NCBI GenBank assembly: GCA_029582155.1
Contig: CM055902.1
Location: 12,579,041 to 12,643,040, forward strand
Source of the DNA: Panopea generosa
Lineage: Eukaryota > Mollusca > Bivalvia > Adapedonta > Hiatellidae
Reading direction: 5' to 3'
Length of the DNA stretch: 64,000 bases
The translations under genes were made by a program, and so were the position numbers. Positions 1 through 11,531 of this stretch are shown piece by piece. The number at the start of each line of letters is the position of its first letter. Position 1 is the stretch's first letter. The notes beneath the pieces were generated by a model. The model was given only the letters and a program-made list of their open reading frames with translations, made no database searches and was not told the DNA's origin.

Positions 1-165
1 ATCTCATTTTTATTCATCTCTACTACTATTAATTCAAGTAGGGAAGTTATCAGTTACTTGCGGGGAAAGGTGTGCTTGAATACTGATTAACCTTCCAGGA
101 TCCCAGGAAAGGAGTGGTTAGGTTGACTGATAGGTTGTTAATGATGTTAAATATTCAAACAAAAT
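1..165 (+). repeat. SINE-A 3' fragment (tRNA-derived family)
   Basis: The body and tail of SINE-A run from the window edge: GGAAGTTATCAGTTACTTG, then GATCCCAGGAAAGGAGTGG and a tail near AAATATTCAAACAAAATC. The tRNA head is off the window. Confidence 0.7.
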
Positions 166-564
166 CATCATGTTATTTTAAGGCCGTCTTTAAAAAAAAC
201 CTGTTTGCCATGCTCCTACCTACCAGTACTCATTCAAAATTGCCACTACCAAACTTTTTTATTGTCTTTCAAAGCATTTGATTTTTTTTCATGACTTATG
301 TCTATTTTTTTTAAAATGACTATGAAAAATAAAAATTTGGCAAAAAAAAAAGAAAAAAAATTAGCTACCTACCTACCCACATGGAAAGAAAACTGGGTCA
401 GAGAACAGCAAACAAATATTTTTTTAAGGATGGTCTAATATTCAGAAAAACAGTCATATAGGAAAATTTGTCATAATAGCCATGTGCCCCTTTAACTCAT
501 GTTTTCATTTCAACATATTTGTAAGTTTATCTTGTTTTTACAAACTATAAGATGTTGCTGTTTG
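166..564. other. No gene seen
   Basis: Part of the downstream TAF5L intron. AT-rich sequence with A and T runs (for example around 340-360). No exon or repeat could be supported. Confidence 0.5.
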
Positions 565-862
565 GTGTTTAGCATTGTTATCAAAATTTTTCAGACAAAT
601 CGCGATGGTGTCTACTTGAGACAGTAGTCTAAGCATTGCCACACTGGAGTATCATGTCACAGACACATGGTATGATACCCCACACAGTCACATTATACTG
701 TCAGACACCGGGCCAACCAGACCAAGAACTATCTTTAACTACTGAGCCTTAAGTGAGGAAGCTTCTGTTATCATTTTTAAAATCTTTGGTATGGACAGAC
801 TGGTGACCAAACAGACAGAGACATGCGAGGTGGACACTGTACCACTAAACCACCCAGCAGTT
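565..862 (-). repeat. SINE-B copy (tRNA-derived family)
   Basis: Minus-strand copy of the family found at 21943, 24130 and 43484. Shared landmarks on the plus strand are CACACTGGAGTATCATG, ACATGGTATGATACCCCA and AGTCACATTATACTG. The tRNA-like head lies at the high-coordinate end. Confidence 0.75.
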
Positions 863-957
863 CACAAACTTACGATAAAAGAGGATGAAGATATATCAGT
901 TTAAAAATGACTACAAATGGGGCAAGGATGGTTCATGTTATAATCTGGAGAACCTAC

Positions 958-1149
958 GTTTTTTTATCGTCCTCCTCAGACTCTTCCCCTGTTTCTAGGT
1001 AGTCTGCGGCCAGATGTATCACTGTGGGTCCATCTTCCTGATTTACTGTCGGAAATAACCCCGGGGTGAGTTTCCATACCCTGGTGGCATCATCCTCAAA
1101 TCCGCCGCTCAAATATGCATTGTTAGGCGATGTAGATACACAACACAAT
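958..1149 (-). CDS. TAF5L: TAF5L exon g (first WD40 blade)
   Basis: A 192-nt exon after TCCCACAG, donor GTAGGT at 957-952. Joined to the previous exon it reads NAYQGLCCVSTSPNNAYLSG, then a WD-type end RVWKLTP. After that come VIHLAADYLE and an acidic loop EESEEDDKK. If unspliced the frame stops one codon past the donor, but the family needs five or more further WD repeats. No further exon was recognised at 1-957. Confidence 0.87.
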
Positions 1150-4100
1150 CTGTGGGAAGTATAATCTTTATATTATAACTATTATATTTATTAATAAATC
1201 AGCATAAAAGTAGTTTTATCACATAACTCCTAAAAATGGTACATACCTAGACAAGTTAGAGCAAATGATTAAATTTGAAGAATTAAACAGAATTAAGCTT
1301 TTCTGTTTAACTTTATACAGATAATCTTAAACTATTCCCGGACATGCCTAGACAGTTGCAAAATGTAAGATACAGTGATACCTGTCTTAGGCAGCAAGTC
1401 AAGGGAATTAACACTAGTGGCCTTTTAACACAGGTTTTTGCTTAATACATGTTAATTTACTATTTAAGCACATAAATGGGAAATAGCAAATGTGGCTGCT
1501 TAAGACAAGTGGTTGCTTAACACAGGTGACTGCTTAATACAGGTTTGACTGTATATTTGACCCCTGACCCAACAACTCACCCTTGGTAAGCATTCAAGAA
1601 CGTGTAGAAACATATGGAAGGTAGTCCAGGTGGCCCCTCTCTCACCTCCTTAATCACCTGTTTGAGACTGGTCAGTGCTTGGTCATTACGCACAACCTTG
1701 TTGTCAGGGATACAAGCAGGAGATATGGGCTGCTGACCTTTGTTACCTGTTCTGTCGTCCTTCAACCCGAGTAGGCAGGTTGTTCCACTTTTTACTAAAA
1801 TATATAAATATATTATGAATTATCTTCTGTGATTTTCACTGCTACCATTTTATTTTTAACAGAAAGTTTCAAAAGAAGATAAGTGCACAGATCCTGGTTT
1901 TGTAGAAGACTGGGGCACTACTGCTCTCAATCAAACTTAATACACAAGTCTCCATAACAATTTAAAAATAGCCATACATGCTACATATATGTACAAATGT
2001 GCATGTCTACATGGCAAAAATATAAATATGTAAAGGGAAAAAGCAAACATAATAAATATACCATAAATTAAATTAATTTTTCTCTTTCATGAGCAATATA
2101 CAGTACAATGTTTATCTAAAATGGCAGTTCTGAGGCTATTATTTATAGACAATATTTCATATTAAACAACAGTCTCCCTGTTATGGATGTTAGACTATTC
2201 ATAAACCAAAAAGCTATTAATTAAATTTTGATATTACAGATACAAACACTTTGTTAAAAATCTTTGCAACTGCAAAATAAATAAAGTTTGTGCAACAGTT
2301 CAATAAGAGCTTGAAAATTGAAATCATGCACATAAACATGATCAGATGTTTTCTACGATTCATGTGAAAATAAGAAATCCATCACCAGTCTGAATATTGC
2401 GCAATACGCGGGACAAATATAGGAAATGGGCAAGCCACCTGTGTATCTTTTTGGTTTTCATTTGGTAGCGCAAGCTGGGTTGACTGGACTGATTAACAAA
2501 GTGGTGCAACCTGTGTCAACTAGACTGATAAACATTGTGGTGCAAGTTGGGCCAACTAGACTCAGTAGACTGGTAAACATTATGGTGTAACCTGGTTCAA
2601 GTGTGTTACAACCGGGGTTAATCTGACCAATAAACATTGTGGTGCAAGCTGTGTCAACAGTACTGATAAACATTGTGGTTCAAGCTAGGTCAATCTGACT
2701 GATAAAGATTGTGATGCAAGCTGTGTCAATCTAACTGATAAACATTGTGGTGCAAGCTGGGTCAATCTGACTGACAAACATTGCGATACAATTTGGGTCA
2801 AGTGACTGATAAACATTGCAACAAAAGCTGGGTCAATCTGACTGATAAACATTGTAATGCAAGCTGAGTCAATCTGACTGATAAACATTGTGACGCAAGC
2901 TGAGTTAATCTGGACTGATAAACAGTGTGATGCAAGCTGGGTCAATCTGGACTGATAAACAGTGTGATGCAAGCTGGGTCAATTGTTGAACCAGCTGGGT
3001 CAATCTGGATATATAAACATTGTGATGCAAGCTGGGTCAATTGTGGTGCAACCTGGGTCAATCTCACTGATAAACATGGTGGTGCAAGTTGGGTCTACAG
3101 TACCATAATGGCTGTAAAGGTGGTGGTGGATGCAGGGATCATCTGGTTGATAGACATACATGTAATGGTGTAAGACAAGTAATAGTCTAATTGTTAGACA
3201 TGCTACTATTCGAGGAGGTACAAGCTGTGGCAGGGCTGAACTTAAAACCCAATGCTCACCCCTTTTCATAGCCAAAATTTACCACAACCATGTGGTAGAA
3301 ATTTTTACAATTTTGTTCTGTTTCTAATGTTAAATATTTTGGAAACAATGATATGATTATGTTCATTTGCTCTCACCTTCTCCATTGTTTTTTCTTTATT
3401 TTAAATTCCCCTTTCATTACAAACTGTTAAACCTGTTTATTTTACATCAATTGCGAAACTCATTGTTACAACTTTAGCTCAAAGTCTTCCTTGGTAGAAC
3501 CAGAACTAAGCATATTCTGATAAAGTGTCTTGCTTAAGGACATTACTCATAGCCGTGGCAGAGGATTGAACCCACAATCCCCCCGATCTTGGGTCTGATG
3601 CTCTACCTCTGAACCACAGGCTCCAGCAAACTACTGATCCCTCTCCCATTGGTCATTTTTTCTAAATGGAAATGACAGGCTTGTGTGCTTATCCGACTGT
3701 ACATGTGGGATATTGCTTAAAATTTAAAAAAAAAATGATACCAAGAACCAAATATTTACTACCAACTAGACTGAGGCAGTGAAATACTAAACCCACACAC
3801 TGCTTATATATACTGAACGGAACAGCTAACCCACCACTTTTGTATGTCCAATATATGTGCTAAAATATTGAATAGCGTTATCAAAATTTATATACGGCAT
3901 AAACAGACAACGGTGTATTGATTTTACATAGCTTTGTTCTTTCTTATTCAAGTCCACATATCAAGGAAATTGATACATATAATGTCAGGTACGTAAAATG
4001 TCAGGTGGCAGGTTAGCTGTTCTGTTCAGTATAAAATCTGTATGTCCTTAATGTCATATTTACTTATCCCAAAACACATAGGGGTAATAAACAATAGGTT

Positions 4101-7100
4101 TATGACCATAGATGTAACATTTCAGTATTAGTTATGTCTCAATAAATGTCTAAACCTGAAATAAAGCAACACAAGTTGAATAGTCCTCTATTTTTTTTCA
4201 AATGCAGAAATAGAGATTTCTTAGATACATAAACTTTCTTTAATTATGCCAAAAATAACATGTCAAATATGCTTCCATTTTTTAAATGTCCCACCCAGCA
4301 ATTTTGATAATATTTTACCTGAAATTATAATTTCATGAAATGATATAATCTACATGATGCAAATATGAAAATAAATTACCCCAGTATGACAATGGTGTGT
4401 TTCTATTTTGAAACAAGACAAAATTCTTGTAAACGGTAGAAAGGTACATGTATTATAATTCGCATAATCAAACCAAATGTGACAAAAAATATAGCAAACG
4501 TTTTTTTCTTCTATATATTCTAACCCTTTGGCAAGCATAAAATTCAGAGTAAACAGTTATACTATTACATTTAAAACTTCTCCACATCCATGGTAACATG
4601 TAAGTGTATTTGCATAATTAATTAGATATTAACAACACTTAGACAGAGTATAAATAAACTTCGTGTTAATCTTGCAAAATATATTAATGATTAAATGCAC
4701 AAACTTTCAAATTCATTTTCTATCCCATTCATTTACAAAGAAATAAACATACAGCTATTTATATAGACACAAACGGCTATCGATCATCTGCTTCTAGCTT
4801 GAATTAAGTTTAATGATTTTAAAACATTAGGCCAAATTAAACATTTCTGTTTGCTCTCTCCCTACTTCAAAGTATTTTCTTTTAACTTTGTTCACAAATA
4901 TTTTTTTTTCAAACTAAATTTAGATTAACAACAAATGTTTGAAGATGGAGTAATAATGGCCATAACCACATTTACAGCGGGTGTTGTTTGATATATCATT
5001 GAAAAATAACTTCTTGCGAAAAATAAATAAAGTCCGAGACCCAGTCTATGATATTTTTAATCAGACCATAAAAGTGTTCGAAATGTGTATTCCCACTTTT
5101 TCTATGACTTTATATCACAATGGAACAACTTGCGCAAGATGATGGAAGAAATTTACGTAGTTTCTTAGCTGAATTTAACAAAATTATGATTAAATGATAG
5201 AAAATAAAAAGTAACGTAAACTTTAGATCTTCTGTTATTTATGGACTTATAAGAATTGAATTCGGACTATTTCATTTTGGAATGTCTCTAGTCCAAAGGA
5301 TTATAGTCCTGAAATGTGTTTAGCACAGACTGATGGGGTTTAATGCCATTTCCAACACATGATAGGTTATATATGGAATATCCAGTTTTTTTGGTGGAGA
5401 AAGATATCATAATAACTCAGTAGGACCACCATACTTTTGCAAGTACTGGTAAACTTTCTCAGAACCTTTTTGCACTGAGCTAAGCTCGACCCCATGACCT
5501 CAGTGGTGAGAGGTAAGTAGTCGTTAGATGATAGCACTTTAATCTGAAGAAAAACAAGAGTTGTCAGAAGACAACAAAGCTCGCCCCTTGGTGCCTAAGT
5601 CCAAAAAGGGCCATAACTGTGCCAAAATGCAATCCAGAGTTATGATTCTTGTCTGTGTGTGTTTCACTGATGATGGTGAACACACATGCGAAGTTTCATT
5701 CACATCCAATGAGTGGTTGCATAGATATCTTAAACTTTAATGCAAAAGTTTAACCTGGATGTCTACAACCGATGACGCCAACAATGCCGATGCCGGGGTC
5801 ATGGCAATAACTCTCCTTGGACTTCGTCCCAGTGAGCTAAAAGTAAATATAGAATTGAAACAAGTCACTGTGGCAAACTGTGCATGCGTCTGATTCCGAC
5901 TTTTTAAAACAATTCAGTTAATCTGAACATCAAAGCAAACAGGCTGAATCTTATCATATTAAGATCAAATACAGAATTGTTTAGAAAGTAATCAAGAGGG
6001 CCAAGATGTCCCTTAATTTCTAAACCAATGCAAAAAAGTCAGATTACATGCAATTTACATAATGCAGATATTCATTGAAAAAAAATCATCTCAAATTTTA
6101 TATACAAAATGTATAATTTTGTACATAAAATTCAAGATAATTATTTCTCCAGCATATATCTGGACCCATATTTTATCGAATTTCAAAAAAAAATGTTTTG
6201 TACAACAAAATATAATCCTAAATGGGAAAACCGTTAATTTTTAGAAGTCCTGTCATCTACTTGTAATAACATTACCAGACAATTGTATATAGTTACAAAA
6301 GCAATGAAGAAGACACATATTAAAGAGAAGGTATTGCTTTGATTTAAAGATTGATCATGCATCGTTTGACAATTCAAGTACAATAATTTGAATGTTAAAT
6401 CTTTGACCTCAACAGTGCCAACATACACTATTGTGATTAAATAACAATTCATACAAACATTTGGCAATTGAAAGGCAATAATTTAGATGGTAACATAACA
6501 ATTCAAGAACTTATCCAATATATATAGATCGGTATGTAATTACTGTACAAGTTTGATCAAGATCTAACACTGAGCTTTTGTATTTGTACAGAAATAAGAT
6601 TCTCTAAATCATGCATGCCTCGACAATTTCAGATTTGAATGAAATCATGAATTGTACCAAAATTTATTCTGTATTGCATATTAAAATATTGTGTGTTTTT
6701 TCCCCATTTTTAGTAATCATTTACAACAGTTATTTCTAGTGAAGCCATTTAAAAATGTGTACACATTTCTTCCAAACACACACAAATCAACAACATCAAT
6801 TTAATATCCAATGGTATCAAGAAACCATCAGCTTTGTTTATCTTTGATATACCAACTGCTATATATATCATCTCATGCATGAGTTATTGTATGGTGTTAA
6901 GCATCATATCTGGACGGTGTGTGCTTAAGACCATAACTATCCTCTAAATGCTGTGCGTCAAGTGAAGAAGCTTCTACTACCATTTTTCAAGTCTTTTCTA
7001 TGACCCAGCTGGGGATCAAACCCATGACCAATGATGCAAGGTGGATGCTCTACCCCTTAACCACCACACCAGTTTCCTATCTGACATACCGTAATGTTCG

Positions 7101-10100
7101 TGATCATAATTGTAATATTTCTCATTTTCATCCCCTATCCTATTCAATATGACCCTGGCTGTTCATGGGTCATAAAACTAAATTCATTCCTCTATTTATT
7201 CATTCATTCATTCAATCATTTAGTTATTCATTTAGTCATTCATTTATTCTGTTCTGTTCAATTTATTCATGATTGATTAAGCATGGAACCTTAGGTTGAG
7301 TGATTATAATATGGAAAACAGTGGATGGTAAAGTAAAGTGAATCTGAATATTTTCTATTGAGACATCTAGTATTGTACGTACACACAAGCTGTCTGTGAT
7401 TTTATACTATTTGTTTGAAGTAGGTATAAAAAAATCATATACTGCACATGTGAGGTATAGCAGGTAGGTATTTAAAAAATTGAATTAAAATCAACACTAC
7501 ATGTTCACAAAATTCTTTGAAATTAACTATTTTGTAATACTTCACACCTTTGAAATGTTTTTAAAATACATAATGTTTGTTTGTTTTAATATTGAGTATC
7601 ATTTTTATGCCATCGAGGGCTAACAGACGTTTAATTAACATTACTGTTTACGGGGATCCTGGATGGTTAACTAGTACTTGAGTACACCCATCTCTCAAGA
7701 AACAGAAAATATTTCCCACATAAACTAGGGACAAGAGACAAATGTCACTAAGATGCAATATTGTATATCACGGAAATTCTGACTAGACAGGGATTCAAAC
7801 TCCTGACACCTAGTTTGATAATCAGATGAGCTACTGACTGAGCTAACCGGGTCCCGCTTACATCTCACAATTCTCAATAGATATCAGATTCACTTTACTT
7901 ATGGTTAAAAAACTGGAAACTCTGCAGCCATTAAGGAAACAAAGATGAAACGGGTTGATTACCATCTTGGAATGGAGTTGTCTCTTCCGTAAACGTCCCT
8001 GTAACTTTAAACGTAATATTTACAATAATATAAGCCTAAATGTATGTTGTTCTGTTACTTACAGGCATAAACTAGCATGCAGGGATACTGTTAGTCCATA
8101 CTAATTGCAAACTAAGTTCTGAACTAACATGAATCACATTCAAGTTAATTTCCTAGGTAGAACCAGTATTTATCGCTGTTTTTGTTAGGCCTTGGGGTCC
8201 AGTCTGGAATTGAACACATGACCACTAGTGTGAGCAGCCAGTACTCGATATACTACCCAACTTTGCAGAGATACTGTTATACACCAGCTATCATAAAACT
8301 GTTTATAAGTTTATGCTGTATCTATCACTGTGCTTTGTCTGCAGAGAAGACAGAACAACCAGCCTGGTGTTATGATATTGGTATTGAAATTGGCCAGTTT
8401 CATAATGATTATTTGCAGAGATTCATTTTGAAATTGGTATTAATAAGTGCCTTGGACACACATAAATTATATGCTAGAAAAATATTTAAACAAAAATACT
8501 TACAAGAGTTGTCAGAAGACAACAAAGCTCGCTGATGGGATAAAACTCACCACCCATGCAAAGATTGAGATTGGAGGCAAACACCAAAACTTAAACGCAA
8601 CTAAACGCAAAAGTTTAACCTGGGTGTCTACAGATGAAAAATTAAGTCCAAAAGGACCATAACTCTGCCAAAATGCAACCCCGAGTTATGGTTCTTGTCT
8701 CTGTGTATTCCATTGATGATGGTGAACACACGTGAACTTTCATTCATATCCAATGAGTGGTTGCATAGATATCTTAAACTTAAATGCAAAAGTTTAACCT
8801 GGGTGTCTACAGACGCCGCCGACAATGCCGATGACAACAACAACAACGCTGGGGTCATGACAATAGCTCTCCTTGGACTTTGTCCCGGTGAGCTAAAAAT
8901 GAATCCAATCTGTAGTATTACAGCAGCAACCTAATAATTTCTACCATTTTTACCTTGAGTAACTAAATAATACATGTGTTTTTTTTTAATAATTTGAATA
9001 TGTGAAATGAAATACAAATTGATCAACCAGCTGTCAGAGGACATCAGTTTTGATACAAAGCCTCAACATTCAAGTCTATTAACCATTCAGATACAAGCTT
9101 ATATATTTTCAATAAAATTTATTAGCCAATCACATACAAGCTTATATATTTTCAACAATGACAAAATCTCACATACATGTATTGTCAACAAATTGTTGAT
9201 GTCTTTTAGTGTAATATAGCTACTAGACAGCACATGATGTGTAACTAGACAGGGCATGATGTGAGACTAGACAGGGCATGATGTGTGACTCCACCCTTCA
9301 AAAGATTCACCAAAATGCTTATACTTATTGTGTAATAGTAATTACTATTCTAAATCAATTTGTAATGAAGCATTCAAATCTACATCTACCAGCACACAAA
9401 TAGCAAAAGCAATTGCATGCACTTAAATAGATAAAATAAAAAACTAAAATAATTTTGATCCAATCTAACAAAATGCCTTGCATGTATTTTTACTCGAAAA
9501 TATATATTTTATTTTACAAAACTCCCATGCTTCATTGGGAAACAATGCAACAAACACTTGTAAATATCGAAATTTGACAAATATTCACGAGTGGACAAAC
9601 AATATTTACCCTGTAACTTGATATGGTGATTGAAAATCTGCATCATTATCATATTGTCCTCCATCTGCAAAGTATACTTGCACATATTAAAGGTAGTTAT
9701 TATTTATATAAATAAACGTGAATGTCTTAAAGGAACACAACATTTTTGGAAATTATCACTCAATCAATCAATGGACCTGACATGAAAACACTTATCGCTC
9801 TGCCCACTGGCAATGTGGCATTGTCAGCTTGTCTAAGGAAAAAGGTGCCATAGCAACGAATATTGATCACTGATTGGATTATGGACTTGTTTGATTGACA
9901 GCCTATATTTAAATGACAGGATTATCTTTAATTTACAAGTAAACTAAAACATGATCAAATTATAAGAAATACCCAGCCTACTTAGGCTTATCAGTTTTTA
10001 AAACATGTGGTATACCATTTCAATTGACTCTCTCATAAAAAGAGGTAGTGTTTCTTCACCTATTCTGAGTGATAACACTCAAATATTTGATGATTCAAAT

Positions 10101-11481
10101 CAAAGATTTTTTATATAACAGTTTTTACCTTAAGATGTCTGTTCAGACCTTCAAAAGCATCCTTTGATAATGTTATATGGTATTTCATATCTCTGGAATA
10201 GATACAATTGGCATTGTTATGATTATTTTCACACAAACTTTGTAAACTATGTCGTAGTATGGGTCGTTGTTCACTTTCTGGAAATCAACCATTCAGGGAG
10301 TATGGCAATTTTTATTGCACTCGCACTCGCTAAGATGTTGGTTAAAGTTTTATTGCTAGCAATCTTTTATAAACAGCTGTGTCTGTTTAGTTCAGGTCAA
10401 CAGCACACCTGATTGTCAATTCAAACTCAAACTAAGTCACTTTATATTTCAAAATCACATTTATTGAACTTGATAAAGGTTCTGTAGCAAACTACCATAT
10501 CTGACACATAAATCAGAAAATGCAGCAGTGTTACATTTAATCCACTATATGTTTACCCATGAATCTTGATACAAGATTTGCATAATGTGTCTTCATACAT
10601 GCATTCCATTTAATTCAATTTGTGTTTGGCCCAGTTAATTCAATCAGTAGTGTGTCTGACTAATAATCCACAGATCTTGAGTTTAAATCCCCGCCGTCTC
10701 TGTGATGATTGATATACGACATTGCATCTCACTGTCATTTGTCTTTCACCACTGACTGAAGTGAGAAAGTTATCAGTTACTTGCTAAGATGCATGTGCTC
10801 GAGTACTGGTTAATCTTCCATGATCCCAGGAAAGAAAGAGTGGTTAGGTAAACTAAACTTGCTAGCCCTGGATGGCATAAAAATGATATAAAATATTCAA
10901 ACAAAATCAATTTGTTAATGCAATTTGCCAGTTTAAGTGAATCTTAGACTTACTTAAAGTCCTGCACTTGTTTACATGTCAACACATCAGCCTTACAGTA
11001 TAGTTTACACAGCACATCCACAAGTTCCTGCTGCTTGTCATCTGTCCTAAACAATCCACTGTGTCGGTTTAAAAACTTGTGAGCTGAGAAATTAATATAA
11101 ATGCTTTAATATTTCTGAGTTTTCTAAGACATCTTTAATAAAAATGCATAATTTCTAACAATTAACAACTATTTACCATTTGAATGGCAGACTGATACAC
11201 ATGAGATTCGATTCCTGGTTAGTTAAGTCAGTAGCATGTCAGACTATCAATCCAGTGGTTGTGAGTTTGAATTTCCACCAGGCTATTGTCTCCGTGAAGA
11301 ATGATATATTACAGTGTGTCCATTATTATTCTTCTCTCATTGCTGATTCATGTGGAAAAGTTATCAATTACTTGTAGACATGGTGTGATTGAGAACTTGT
11401 TAACCTTCAAGTATCTCAGGAAAGAATGGTTAGGTTAACTGGTTGTCTGTTAGTCCTCAATGTGATAAAAATGATGCTAAA

Positions 11482-11531
<50 letters not shown>

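Noticed and set aside
2458..3275. Several frames on both strands
   Set aside because: By-products of the 36-bp minisatellite.
8182..8934. Overlapping frames of 71-117 codons
   Set aside because: They run through a tRNA-like relic and a family E repeat; no conserved protein features.
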